A stretch of DNA of 64,000 nucleotides from contig NZ_JADPKT010000007.1 in the NCBI RefSeq assembly GCF_023074075.1, positions 496,001-560,000 on the forward strand, read 5' to 3'. Both the position numbers and the translations under genes were made by a program. The notes beneath the pieces were generated by a model. That model made no database searches. It had not been told where the DNA came from and saw only the letters and a program-made list of their open reading frames with translations. Every line of letters begins with the position of its first letter. Position 1 is the first letter of the stretch. This DNA is from Bradyrhizobium sp. 138. Its GTDB lineage: Bacteria > Pseudomonadota > Alphaproteobacteria > Rhizobiales > Xanthobacteraceae. This document shows, piece by piece, positions 16,151 through 25,013 of this stretch.

Positions 16151-16741
16151 TTACGCGTCCGGCTCGGTCTGCGCGATGGTGAAGCGCTGGATCACGAGCC
16201 CGCCAAAGGCGATGAACCACACGAAGGGCGCGACGCGCGGCGCAAACGCCGCTACGATTGTGCCCGGAATGAACACCAGCAGGGGAAACAGCGAGGCCAA
16301 TATCTCCTGGCGCCAGCCGCCCAGGATGGTCCACCATAGCCAGGCATTGAGACCGGCGATCGCGGTCAGGTGCAGGCCGTAGAGCACCGCGACGGCGCTG
16401 CTCATGCCGTAATTGGTGTAGAGGCCGTTGGTCACCGGCAGCAGCACGATCGAGAGCAGGAAGAACAGATTGAGGATCACCGCGCCGCGGCTGCCGACAG
16501 GCTGGCGCGCCAGCCGCCGGTGATGGCTGATCCAGAACACGCCGGCGATGATGAAGCTGAGCGCGAAGCCGGCGAGCTTGCCGGAATAGACATGGGCGAG
16601 GTCGCTCCAGCCGGGCGCGCTGGTGAACACCGCGGCCTTGGGCAGGTCGTAGGCCAGCAGCGTCATGGCAACACCGAAAATGGTGTTGCTGAGCGATTCC
16701 AGCCGCCGCATCTCGAACTGGTCGGGCTTGAGCTCGGTCAT
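16151..16741 (-). CDS. TMEM175-family (DUF1211) membrane protein
   Basis: A 196-residue protein with about six membrane spans and the N-terminal pattern RRLESLSNTIFGVAMTLLAY, which corresponds to the R..AFSD..FAI.ITLL helix of bacterial TMEM175 potassium channels. The selectivity-helix FSD is changed to LSN, so channel properties may differ. ISHHRR after helix 2 and NGLYTNYG before helix 4 are other landmarks. It is convergent with the YciI gene, 15 bases apart, and divergent from the helicase gene. Confidence 0.8.
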   Translation of the reverse strand: MTELKPDQFEMRRLESLSNTIFGVAMTLLAYDLPKAAVFTSAPGWSDLAHVYSGKLAGFALSFIIAGVFWISHHRRLARQPVGSRGAVILNLFFLLSIVLLPVTNGLYTNYGMSSAVAVLYGLHLTAIAGLNAWLWWTILGGWRQEILASLFPLLVFIPGTIVAAFAPRVAPFVWFIAFGGLVIQRFTIAQTEPDA

Positions 16742-16868
16742 GCCGGGTGGGCTTTTCGAAACTGGAACCTTGGGTCGTCTTTCCCCTAAATCCTAAAGCC
16801 GGTCTCGTCCAGCCGCATTGCGATTCGCGGCGGGATCGCCGACTCTCGCCCTTTCACCGGGGCGATTC

Positions 16869-18926
16869 GTGGCAACATATCTGGACACGCTCAATGCGGA
16901 GCAGCGCCGCGCCGTCGAGCATGGCGTGGCCGAAGGCGCGACCGTGGGCGCTCCCCTGCTCGTCATTGCCGGCGCGGGCTCGGGCAAGACTAATACGCTG
17001 GCCCACCGCGTCGCGCACCTGATCGTCGCCGGCGCCGATCCGCGCCGCATCCTGCTGATGACATTCTCCCGCCGCGCCGCGGCGGAGATGGCCGGCCGGG
17101 TCGAGCGCATCGCCCGCAAGGTGCTGGGCGAGAACAATGCCGCGATCATGCGCGATGCCCTGACCTGGGCTGGCACCTTCCACGGCATCGGCGCGCGTCT
17201 CCTGCGTGAATATGCCGAACGCATCGGCATCGATCCCGCCTTCACCATCCACGACCGCGAGGATTCCGCTGACCTGATGAACCTGGTCCGGCACGAGCGC
17301 GGCCTGTCGAAGACCGAAAGCCGCTTTCCGGCCAAGGGCACCTGCCTGTCGATCTACTCGCGCTGCGTCAACGCCGAGATGGAGATCGAGAAGGTGTTAG
17401 GGTTGCACTATCCCTGGTGCGCGGGATGGGCTGCCGAGCTGAAGGGACTGTTCGCGGCTTATGTCGAGGCCAAGCAGGCCCAGCATGTTCTCGACTACGA
17501 CGACCTGCTGCTCTACTGGTCGCAGATGATGAGCGATGCGCTGATCGCGGACGAGATCGGCGGCCGCTTCGACCACGTGCTGGTCGATGAATATCAGGAC
17601 ACCAACCGCCTGCAATCCTCGATCCTGCTGGCGCTGAAGCCCGACGGCCGCGGGCTCACCGTGGTCGGCGACGACGCCCAGTCGATCTATTCGTTCCGCG
17701 CCGCCACCGTGCGCAACATCCTGGACTTCCCGCAAAGCTTCTCGCCGCGCGCCGAGATGATCACGCTCGACCGCAATTACCGCTCGACGCAGACCGTGCT
17801 GGCCGCAGCCAACGGCGTCATCGGCCTCGCCCGCGAGCGCTTCACCAAGAACCTGTGGACCGATCGCACCGCCTCGCACAAGCCGCAGCTCGTCACAGTG
17901 CACGACGAGGCCGACCAGGCCCGCTACATCGTCGAAGAGGTGCTGGCCAACCGCGAGCAAGGCGCGCTGCTCAAGCACCAGGCCGTGCTGTTCCGCACGT
18001 CCTCGCATTCCGGCCCGCTGGAAATCGAGCTGACCCGCCGCAACATCCCGTTCGTGAAGTTCGGCGGCTTGAAATTCCTCGACGCCGCGCACGTCAAGGA
18101 CGTGCTGGCGCTGCTGCGCTTTGCCGAGAATCCGCGCGACCGCGTCGCCGGTTTCCGCATCCTGCATCTGTTGCCGGGGATCGGCCCTGCGACCGCGCAG
18201 CGCGTGCTCGACCAGATGGCGGAAAGCACCGATCCGCTCGCCGCGCTCGGTCAGCTGCCGGTGCCGGCGCGCACCGGTGACGACTGGACCGCCTTCGTTC
18301 GCACCACCCAGAACCTGCGCTATTCGGAATGGCCTGTCGATCTCGAGCGCGTGCGGCTCTGGTACGAGCCGCATCTCGATCGTATCCACGAGGATTCCGA
18401 GACCCGCCGCGCCGATCTGATGCAGCTCGAGCAGATCGCGAGCGGTTATGCCTCGCGCGAGAAATTCCTGACCGAGCTGACGCTCGATCCGCCGGATGCG
18501 ACCAGCGACAAATCCGGGCCGCCTTTGCGCGACGAGGATTATCTGATCCTCTCGACCATCCATTCGGCCAAGGGCCAGGAGTGGAAGTCGGTGTTCGTGC
18601 TCAACGTCGTCGACGGCTGCATGCCGTCCGATCTCGGCGCCGGCACCAGCGCCGAGCTCGAGGAGGAGCGCCGCCTGCTCTATGTCGCGATGACACGCGC
18701 CAAGGACGATCTGCATCTCGTCGTGCCCCAGCGCTTCTTCACCCACGGCCAGGCCGCCAAGGGCGACCGCCACGTCTACGCCTCGCGCACCCGCTTCATC
18801 CCGGAGCAATTGGTCCACCTGTTCGAGCGCACCGCCTGGCCGAAGGCCGCAGCAAGCGCGGCCCGCACCGCGGCGCAAGGGCCGAAGATCGACATCGGGG
18901 CGCGGATGCGCGGGATGTGGCGGTAG
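16869..18926 (+). CDS. ATP-dependent DNA helicase, UvrD/Rep/PcrA superfamily 1A
   Basis: A 685-residue 3'-5' helicase for DNA repair or replication restart. Motifs in order: Q-motif LNAEQRRAV, Walker A IAGAGSGKTNTL (Lys40), motif Ia FSRRAAAEM, Walker B VDEYQDTN, motif III GDDAQSIYSFRAA, motif IV LDRNYRST, motif V TIHSAKGQEWKSVF and motif VI YVAMTRAKDDL. The set is complete, so it should be active. It is near the usual size of UvrD-like proteins but lacks a long C-terminal tail. Start: GTG at 16869 (GGGGCGA upstream) fits the family N-terminus best; an ATG at 16818 is in frame. Confidence 0.92.
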   Translation: MATYLDTLNAEQRRAVEHGVAEGATVGAPLLVIAGAGSGKTNTLAHRVAHLIVAGADPRRILLMTFSRRAAAEMAGRVERIARKVLGENNAAIMRDALTWAGTFHGIGARLLREYAERIGIDPAFTIHDREDSADLMNLVRHERGLSKTESRFPAKGTCLSIYSRCVNAEMEIEKVLGLHYPWCAGWAAELKGLFAAYVEAKQAQHVLDYDDLLLYWSQMMSDALIADEIGGRFDHVLVDEYQDTNRLQSSILLALKPDGRGLTVVGDDAQSIYSFRAATVRNILDFPQSFSPRAEMITLDRNYRSTQTVLAAANGVIGLARERFTKNLWTDRTASHKPQLVTVHDEADQARYIVEEVLANREQGALLKHQAVLFRTSSHSGPLEIELTRRNIPFVKFGGLKFLDAAHVKDVLALLRFAENPRDRVAGFRILHLLPGIGPATAQRVLDQMAESTDPLAALGQLPVPARTGDDWTAFVRTTQNLRYSEWPVDLERVRLWYEPHLDRIHEDSETRRADLMQLEQIASGYASREKFLTELTLDPPDATSDKSGPPLRDEDYLILSTIHSAKGQEWKSVFVLNVVDGCMPSDLGAGTSAELEEERRLLYVAMTRAKDDLHLVVPQRFFTHGQAAKGDRHVYASRTRFIPEQLVHLFERTAWPKAAASAARTAAQGPKIDIGARMRGMWR

Positions 18927-18931
18927 CGGCT

Positions 18932-19021
18932 AGAGCATGATCCGGAAAAGTGTGCAGCAGTTTTTCCGAAAGAGATCATGCTCAAACAACAACCTAAAGC
19001 GCGATCTCATCGCGCTTTAGG
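18932..19021. repeat. Double-hairpin palindromic repeat, copy A
   Basis: Two hairpins in a row: GCATGATCCGGAAAAGTG facing TTTTTCCGAAAGAGATCATGC, then, after CAAACAACAACC, TAAAGCGCGATCTCATCGCGCTTTA. An inverted copy lies at 62447-62551. The stop codon TAA of the amidohydrolase gene (19017-19019) is part of the second hairpin. Confidence 0.85.
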
Positions 19022-20264
19022 CATTCAGCCTGTCGAACTGCACCTTGCCTGCCTTCATCACCATCGGGATGTGCTCGCCCTGGCCGAGCAGGCAGGTGAC
19101 ATCGCGCAGCGGGTTGCCGTTGACCACCAGCAGATCGGCGATGGCTTCGGGCGCGATCCGGCCGAGCTCGCCTTCCATGCCCAGCACCTCGGCGCCGATC
19201 AATGTCGCGCTGGCGATGACGGCGCGCGGACCGAGAATCTCGGCACGGATGCGGAATTCGTCGCTCTGGAGACGCTGGGACGGGCCGAGCAGGTCACTGC
19301 CAAACCCCATTTTCACGCCGGCGTCGCGGTAGATCGCGAGCGACCGCAGGCCGGCGTCGCGCACATCGGCGATCTTGGCGACGCTCTCCGGCGGCAGGCC
19401 ATATTGGGCGCCTTCGTTCGCCAGCGCCTCATAGGTGACGAGCGTCGGCACCACATAGGCGCCCTTCTCGGCCATCAGGCGCGCGGTCGGAGCATCGACC
19501 AGATTGCCGTGCTCGATGGTGCGCACGCCGCAGCGAACCGCGCGCTCGATCGCGGCAGCGGTGTAGGCGTGCGCGAGCACATAGGTCTGGCGCCCGCGTG
19601 CCTCCTCGACGATGGCGCGGATCTCGTCCTCGGAATAGCCAAAGGCGCCGACCGGATCGGTCGGTGACGCGACGCCGCCGGACGCCATGATCTTGATCTG
19701 GTCGGCGCCCATCTGCAGCTCCTCGCGCGCCGCCCTGCGCACGCCGTCGACACCGTCGGCAACGCGCGCCAGTGCGCCGACGCGCACGCAGCAGGGACAT
19801 GGTGCATCGCTCGCGAGGTAATCCGAGCGCGCCCGCATGTCGCCGTGCCCGCCAGTCTGGCTCAGCGCACGGCCGGAGACGAACAGCCGCGGGCCGTCGG
19901 TCAGGCCGGTGTCGATCGCCTGCTTCAGCGCATGGCCGGCACCGCCGGCGTCGCGTACGGTGGTGAAGCCTCGGCGCAGCATGCCGCGCAAGAGCAGCGT
20001 CGAGCGCAGCGTCACCAGCACGTTCGGCATGTGCACCTGCTGCGCCAGATTGAGCTCGACCGCGACCGCGTGCACATGCAGATCGATCAGGCCGGGCATC
20101 AACGTCTTGCCTTTCAGGTCGACGGTGCGATCGGCGGTGACCTGGAGCGGTCGGTCCGAGACCTCCTTGATCACATTGTCCTCGACCAGCACGTGATGGC
20201 CTTCCAGTAGCTCCGGCTGAAGCGGATCGAGCAGAGCGGCATTCTTGAAGAGCGTGCTGGGCAT
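19017..20264 (-). CDS. Metal-dependent amidohydrolase family protein
   Basis: A 415-residue TIM-barrel amidohydrolase of the imidazolonepropionase/Xaa-Pro-dipeptidase-like group (cytosolic, binuclear zinc). The metal motif is GLIDLHVHA (His63, His65). Also visible are QIKIMASGG, whose lysine is the expected carboxylated ligand, LAHAYTAAAI and TIEHGNLVD (histidines), and MGFGSDLLGP (catalytic Asp). Substrates in this group are often N-acyl amino acids or proline dipeptides; none can be fixed here. It is third in an operon after the MFS transporter (20777-22135) and GAF protein (20283-20780), with 18 bases to the latter. Its stop codon lies in a palindromic repeat. Confidence 0.88.
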   Translation of the reverse strand: MPSTLFKNAALLDPLQPELLEGHHVLVEDNVIKEVSDRPLQVTADRTVDLKGKTLMPGLIDLHVHAVAVELNLAQQVHMPNVLVTLRSTLLLRGMLRRGFTTVRDAGGAGHALKQAIDTGLTDGPRLFVSGRALSQTGGHGDMRARSDYLASDAPCPCCVRVGALARVADGVDGVRRAAREELQMGADQIKIMASGGVASPTDPVGAFGYSEDEIRAIVEEARGRQTYVLAHAYTAAAIERAVRCGVRTIEHGNLVDAPTARLMAEKGAYVVPTLVTYEALANEGAQYGLPPESVAKIADVRDAGLRSLAIYRDAGVKMGFGSDLLGPSQRLQSDEFRIRAEILGPRAVIASATLIGAEVLGMEGELGRIAPEAIADLLVVNGNPLRDVTCLLGQGEHIPMVMKAGKVQFDRLNA

Positions 20265-20282
20265 GGGTCGTTTCCTGTCCGG

Positions 20283-20780
20283 TCAGGACTGTGTGAGCAG
20301 CGCGGGCAAGGCGAGCTGGGCGAACGGAAGGCACGCGGCGACATCGTCCTCGCCGTACCAGCCCGCTTCATGAAGCAGGTTGAGCGAGCCGAGCGTCCGC
20401 CCGCGCCAGCGCACGGGCATGTTGAGCACGCTCTCGCAGCCGAGTGAAGCGATCAACTCGTGATCGGGAAACACGTTGCGCAGATCGTCGAGGGTGTAGC
20501 CGACATAGGCCTCGCCGCGATCAAGCACGGCCTCGGTCCATGGGCCGGGCGTCAGGCGCTTGCGCCCGCCCGTCGGGTAAGGCCCGGGACAATTGGAATA
20601 GATCCGTGCCGCTTCCCCGCTATCGTCGTCGTAGGTCAGGATCGTGAACAGCTTGTGCCCGATCGCCGACTTCAAGGCCTGGTCCAGCGCCGAGAACAGC
20701 GCGTCCGGCTGGTCCGCCCTGCCCTGCGCCGCCGCCACCGCGCCGAGCAGCGGATCGGCTCGGCGTGTCCTTTGCCTCAT
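20283..20780 (-). CDS. GAF-domain protein
   Basis: A 165-residue protein that is essentially one GAF domain: ALFSALDQALKSAIGHKLFT, then FTILTYDDDSGEAARIYS and ESVLNMPVRWRGRTLGSLNL, the last being the typical strand pair of the small-ligand pocket. No output domain is attached. Its ATG overlaps the stop of the upstream MFS gene by four bases (ATGA), which implies translational coupling. The amidohydrolase gene follows 18 bases later. A stand-alone GAF protein in a catabolic operon may sense or bind the transported compound; this is inference. Confidence 0.8.
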   Translation of the reverse strand: MRQRTRRADPLLGAVAAAQGRADQPDALFSALDQALKSAIGHKLFTILTYDDDSGEAARIYSNCPGPYPTGGRKRLTPGPWTEAVLDRGEAYVGYTLDDLRNVFPDHELIASLGCESVLNMPVRWRGRTLGSLNLLHEAGWYGEDDVAACLPFAQLALPALLTQS

Positions 20781-22135
20781 GCGACCTCACCTGCCGCAAT
20801 GTCTTCCAGCGAACGGCCGCGGGTCGGCACCCCCATCACCACCACGGTGAGCGCGCCGATCAGCAGGACGCTGGTGGTGATGCCGAACACGCCGGCAAAG
20901 CCGAAATTAGGATAGAGGTAGCCGACCAGGATCGGCGAGACGATCGCACCGATGCGGCCGATCGCCGAGGCAAGGCCGGCGCCGGTGGTGCGCACCGGCG
21001 TCGGGAACACCTCCGCCGTATAGGCGTAGACGCCGGCATAGGTGCCGTTCATGAAGAACGACAGCAAGATCCCCGCGACCATGATGTGCTGGTCCGTCTG
21101 CGCGAAGGCGAGCCCGAGCGCGCTGACGCCGCCGAGCACCATGTAGCACGCAATGGTCGCCTGCCGGCCGATGCGCTCGTTGAACCAGGCGGCGCTGAAA
21201 TAGCCGGGAATCTGCGCGCAATAGATCGCGATCGAATAGGCGAAGCTCTTGGTGATGCTCATGCCGTTCTGGACCAGCAGGCCGGGAATCCAGACGAAGA
21301 AGGAATAATAGCTGAAGGTGATCGCAAGCCACATGATCCAGGTCATGACGGTGATGCGCGCCTGCCGGCCGGCGAGCAGCGCCGCGAAATTGGCAAGCAG
21401 CGTCCCGCCAGTCCCGGCGGGCACTGCTGCTTCGACGACCGGTTGCGGCAGAACAACGCCCTGGCGCGCGAAGCCGGCCTCGATCCGGTCCAGCACCGCT
21501 TCGGCTTCCTTCGTCCTGTCCTGGCTTTCCAGCCAGCGCGGCGATTCCGGCAGCGCCCTGCGCCACCACAGCAGCATGACGACGGGCACCGCGGTGATCA
21601 CCAGCACGATGCGCCAACCATTGTCATAGGCGGGAACGATGAAGTAGCCGAGCAAGGCCGCCGCGACGAAGCCGAAGGAAAAGAAGCCGGCCAGCGCGCC
21701 GGTGAAGCTGCCGCGGAAGCGCCGCGCCACGAACTCGGCGAGATAGGGCGCGATGATCGCGCTCTCGGCGCCGGTGCCCATGCCGGCGACGACGCGGGCC
21801 GCGAAGAAGGACGACCAGCTGTCCACGGCGGCACTGACGATCGATGCGGCGCAATACAGCGCCAGCGCCGACATCATAACGGCGCGGCGGCCGATGAGGT
21901 CGCCCAGCGTGCCCGCCAGCAACGCGCCGAACAGGAAGCCGATATAGGTGCTGCTGCCGAGCACGCCGATCTGCACGCTCGACAGATTCCAGGCCGTGCG
22001 CAGCACCGGCAGGATGAACGCCAGAACGGCGGCGTCCATCGCGTCGAACATGTAGCCGAGCCCACCCATCAACAACAGATGCGTGTGGAAGCGCGCGAAT
22101 GGCAGGCGCTCGATGCGCGCCGAGATCATCGACAT
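20777..22135 (-). CDS. MFS transporter, aromatic-acid/sugar-porter type
   Basis: A 452-residue twelve-span transporter. GYMFDAMDAAVLAFILP in helix 1, GTLGDLIGRR between helices 2 and 3, and LPESPRWLESQDR after helix 6 are landmarks shared by aromatic-acid:H+ symporters and sugar porters. GAGGGG precedes the ATG at 22133-22135 by seven bases; a longer frame upstream would cross the LysR-box region and is rejected. It leads the MFS-GAF-amidohydrolase operon and is divergent from a LysR gene, which suggests inducible uptake of an organic acid or amide. Confidence 0.88.
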   Translation of the reverse strand: MSMISARIERLPFARFHTHLLLMGGLGYMFDAMDAAVLAFILPVLRTAWNLSSVQIGVLGSSTYIGFLFGALLAGTLGDLIGRRAVMMSALALYCAASIVSAAVDSWSSFFAARVVAGMGTGAESAIIAPYLAEFVARRFRGSFTGALAGFFSFGFVAAALLGYFIVPAYDNGWRIVLVITAVPVVMLLWWRRALPESPRWLESQDRTKEAEAVLDRIEAGFARQGVVLPQPVVEAAVPAGTGGTLLANFAALLAGRQARITVMTWIMWLAITFSYYSFFVWIPGLLVQNGMSITKSFAYSIAIYCAQIPGYFSAAWFNERIGRQATIACYMVLGGVSALGLAFAQTDQHIMVAGILLSFFMNGTYAGVYAYTAEVFPTPVRTTGAGLASAIGRIGAIVSPILVGYLYPNFGFAGVFGITTSVLLIGALTVVVMGVPTRGRSLEDIAAGEVA

Positions 22136-22202
22136 GAAAGTCCCCTCAATCCGGCGGACCGGCATCCGCAGTGTCGTTAGGGGGAACCATAGACAAAGAG
22201 AT

Positions 22203-22223
22203 ATTATCGTCATAATTTATAAT
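22203..22223. promoter_or_regulatory. LysR-type binding box, ATTAT-N11-ATAAT
   Basis: ATTAT at 22203-22207 and ATAAT at 22219-22223 are perfect mirror halves separated by 11 bases, the T-N11-A layout of LysR recognition sites. It lies between the divergent MFS operon and the LysR gene, next to the first possible LysR start (GTG 22225), which argues that translation starts later. Confidence 0.7.
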
Positions 22224-22245
22224 TGTGATCCCATACATCACCACG

Positions 22246-23172
22246 GTGAATGTTCTGTCGTTTCGATCGCTCGACCTCAACCTGCTGAAGGTCTTCGAAG
22301 CCCTGATGACCGAGGGCAGCGTCACGCGCGCCGCGAACGCGCTGCTGATGACGCAGCCGGCCGTCAGCAATGCACTCGCGCGCCTGCGCGAGGCGCTCGG
22401 CGATCCCCTGTTCGTCAGGTCCGGCACCGGCATCCGTCCGACCCAGCGCGCGGTCGTGTTGTGGGAGCCGATCGGCGAGGCGCTCGAAAGCGTCCGCGGC
22501 GCGCTCGACGAGCAGGTGTTCGATCCGCGCCGCGCGCAGACCGAGTTCAGCCTGTCGATGTCGGACTACGTCGCCTCGCTGGTGATGCCGAATTTGCTCG
22601 GCCATTTCGGCAAGATCGCGCCCAAGGCGCGCGTCCATACCGTCCCCAACACGATCCTCGAGATCGCCGATCAGCTCGAGGACAACAGGGTGGACTGCGT
22701 GCTGAGCGTCTATGTCAACGAAGCGCAGCAGCCGGCCGCCATCCGCTCGCGCTCGCTGTGGACGGTCGACTACGCCTGCTTCATGCGGCGCGGCCATCCG
22801 CTCGCCGCACAGAAGCGGCTCAGCACGCGCAGCTTCCTGAGCGCAGGGCATGTCGATGTGAGCCTCGCCGGCAAGACCCTGCCGTCCTACGATCTCTTCC
22901 TTGCCTCGCGCGGGCTGTCGCGCAACCTGGTCGCGACCGTCAATCACTACAGCGCTGCCTATGAGGTCGTGCGTCAGTCCGACCTCGTCGCCGTGCTGCC
23001 GAGCGATTTGCGCTCGCAATCCCGGAACGCGCCGTTCCTGCACGCCATGCCGCTTCCGCTTCGCGCGCCGCCGCGCATCGTCAGCCTGTTCTGGCACCAG
23101 CGCAACGACACCGTGCCGGCGCAGCGCTGGCTGCGCGAGACCCTGGTCGGGATGTTCGCCAAATCCGACTGA
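22246..23172 (+). CDS. LysR family transcriptional regulator
   Basis: A 308-residue regulator. The winged helix-turn-helix covers about residues 6-66: LDLNLLKVFEALMTEGSVTR, then TQPAVSNALARLREALGDP and LFVRSGTGIRPT. The remainder is the periplasmic-binding-like effector domain. I set the start at the GTG 22246 because the LysR box ends one base before the earlier GTG at 22225; the earlier start would add seven residues. Divergent from the MFS-GAF-amidohydrolase operon, it most likely activates that operon when its substrate is present. The protein resembles the NodD/NahR-like branch in its N-terminal domain. Confidence 0.88.
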   Translation: MNVLSFRSLDLNLLKVFEALMTEGSVTRAANALLMTQPAVSNALARLREALGDPLFVRSGTGIRPTQRAVVLWEPIGEALESVRGALDEQVFDPRRAQTEFSLSMSDYVASLVMPNLLGHFGKIAPKARVHTVPNTILEIADQLEDNRVDCVLSVYVNEAQQPAAIRSRSLWTVDYACFMRRGHPLAAQKRLSTRSFLSAGHVDVSLAGKTLPSYDLFLASRGLSRNLVATVNHYSAAYEVVRQSDLVAVLPSDLRSQSRNAPFLHAMPLPLRAPPRIVSLFWHQRNDTVPAQRWLRETLVGMFAKSD

Positions 23173-23321
23173 ACACGCGCGCGAGCCCGACACGATCCAA
23201 AAAGGAAACGGTGCGTTTCTCGGAGCAGCATTGTTGCACTGACCGCCGCGCCCTAGCTCCACCGCAAACGATCCTCCTCCCACAGTGACGGGCGCAAGCT
23301 GCGCCCGCAGAGACCTGATCA

Positions 23322-24353
23322 ATGACCGCCCCCCTTCAATTCGGCCTGGATACCTTTGGCGACGTCACCAAGGATGGCTCCGGCGCCATGCTTCCCCACG
23401 CGCAGGTCATCCGCAACGTGGTCGACGAAGCCGTGCTGGCCGACGAGCTCGGCCTCGACTTCATCGGCCTCGGCGAGCATCACCGCGCCGATTTTGCGAT
23501 CTCCTCGCCGGAGACCGTGCTCGCGGCGATCGCATCGCGCACCAAGCGCATCCATCTCGGCTCGGCGGTGACGGTACTGTCCTCGGACGATCCGATCCGC
23601 GTGTTCCAGCGCTTTGCCACGCTCGATGCAGTCTCGAATGGACGCGCCGAGGTGATCCTCGGCCGCGGCTCGTTCACCGAATCCTTTCCGCTGTTCGGCT
23701 TCGACCTGCGCAAATACGAAGAGCTGTTCGAGGAGAAGCTCGATCTGTTCGCGGCCCTGTTGGCGCAGCAGCCGGTGAGCTGGGAAGGCAAGCTGCGTCC
23801 GCCGCTGCGGGACCAGCGGGTCTATCCGCCGGTCGAGCACGGCCGGCTCAAAACCTGGATCGGCGTCGGCGGCAGCCCGCAATCGGTGGTGCGCGCTGCG
23901 CATTACGATTTGCCTTTGATGCTCGCGATCATCGGCGGCGATCCCGCGCGCTTTGCGCCCTTCATCGATCTCCATCACCGCGCCGCCAAGGAATTCGGCC
24001 GCCCCGCGCAGCCGATCGGCGTGCACTCGCCCGGCTACGTCGCCGAGACGGACGAACAGGCCCGCGAGGAGCTATGGCCGGACTACAAGGCCATGCGCGA
24101 CCGCATCGGCAAGGAGCGCGGCTGGCCGCCGATGGGCCGCGACGAATTCGTCAACGAAGCCGAACACGGCTCGCTCTATGTCGGCTCGCCGGAGACGGTG
24201 GCGCGGAAGATCGCGAAGACGGCGAAGGCACTCGGTATTGCGCGGTTTCAGCTGAAGTATTCGGCGGGTCCCTTGCCGCACGAGAAGCTGATGAAGAGCA
24301 TCGCGCTTTATGGACGGAAAGTGGTGCCGATGGTGCGGGAGATGATGGGGTAA
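23322..24353 (+). CDS. LLM-class flavin-dependent oxidoreductase
   Basis: A 343-residue bacterial-luciferase-like monooxygenase. LQFGLDTFGDV opens the barrel, GLDFIGLGEHHRADFA carries the FMN-side histidines, IHLGSAVTVLSSDDPIRVF and EVILGRGSFTES follow, and YVGSPETVARKIA is the usual C-terminal motif. Length and spacing are typical. Such enzymes oxidise diverse substrates using reduced FMN supplied by a reductase; none is adjacent, and the substrate is unknown. It is a single gene downstream of the LysR gene with a 149-base gap. Confidence 0.9.
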   Translation: MTAPLQFGLDTFGDVTKDGSGAMLPHAQVIRNVVDEAVLADELGLDFIGLGEHHRADFAISSPETVLAAIASRTKRIHLGSAVTVLSSDDPIRVFQRFATLDAVSNGRAEVILGRGSFTESFPLFGFDLRKYEELFEEKLDLFAALLAQQPVSWEGKLRPPLRDQRVYPPVEHGRLKTWIGVGGSPQSVVRAAHYDLPLMLAIIGGDPARFAPFIDLHHRAAKEFGRPAQPIGVHSPGYVAETDEQAREELWPDYKAMRDRIGKERGWPPMGRDEFVNEAEHGSLYVGSPETVARKIAKTAKALGIARFQLKYSAGPLPHEKLMKSIALYGRKVVPMVREMMG

Positions 24354-24383
24354 CGGTTCGAGGCGGCTTCAGTCCGCCTAGGC

Positions 24384-24626
24384 TCACCAGAGTCTCTTCT
24401 TCGCGAAGGCGTGGCCCGAACCGGATTTCAAGTAACGCTCGAACGCGCGTGCCTTCGCAAGGTCCGCGAAGGCCACGTAAGTCACCAGTCGCCAAGGAGT
24501 GTACTTTGACGTGTGCGGTGATTTACCTCCGTTATGGTCTGCTAGGCGCTGCTTGAGATTCGTCGTCAGGCCGATATAGCGCTGACCCACGAAGGCTTCG
24601 CTCTCCAGAAGATAGACATAGTGCAT
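24384..24626 (-). CDS. GIY-YIG nuclease-domain protein
   Basis: An 80-residue protein consisting of one GIY-YIG domain: YVYLLESE and QRYIGLTTNLKQRLADHNGG carry the paired motifs with the catalytic Tyr and Arg, and the C-terminal helix is KARAFERYLKSGSGHAFAKK. It belongs to the small, UPF0213-like stand-alone group, whose role in repair or recombination is not settled. It lies 95 bases downstream of tRNA-Tyr on the same strand. Confidence 0.88.
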   Translation of the reverse strand: MHYVYLLESEAFVGQRYIGLTTNLKQRLADHNGGKSPHTSKYTPWRLVTYVAFADLAKARAFERYLKSGSGHAFAKKRLW

Positions 24627-24720
24627 CGACGCCGCCCTCCTTCGCCAAGGCTTCGGAGGGCATCCTGCTTCGCGCGGTGAAAGGCTGCAATCCTGCGAAG
24701 CGCGTCAGCGCGAAGCAGGA

Positions 24721-24806
24721 TGGTGGGGGAGGCAGGACTCGAACCTGCGAAGCCATGAGGCGGCTGATTTACAGTCAGCTCCCTTTGCCACTCGGGACAC
24801 TCCCCC
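24721..24806 (-). tRNA. tRNA-Tyr (anticodon GUA)
   Basis: An 86-base class II tRNA on the minus strand: acceptor GGGGGAG/CTCCCCC, D-arm with GAGTGGCAAAGGGAGC, anticodon loop CTGTAAA with GTA, a long variable arm (CGCCTCATGGCTTCG) and T-arm GCAGGTTCGAGTCCTGC. CCA is encoded (24721-24723). Confidence 0.97.
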
Positions 24807-25013
24807 GCTCGACGGCAGCACAATCGGGCCGGACCTTGCCGGCGGACCGAAGACGGCCATGGAACGTGAAGGCCGCGACAGCCCGGATGGGGGCGCGACC
24901 GGGCGCGGTTATGGGCGATCCGGTGGGGCAAAGTCAACCGAGGCGAACAGCTAAAATCGCCCTCGCGGGCGCCCAAATTGCCATATTCCGGGACCCGTGA
25001 CACAAGCGAGCCC

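Noticed and set aside
17397..18878. Long minus-strand frame opposite the helicase
   Set aside because: Mirror frame; the helicase motifs are on the plus strand.
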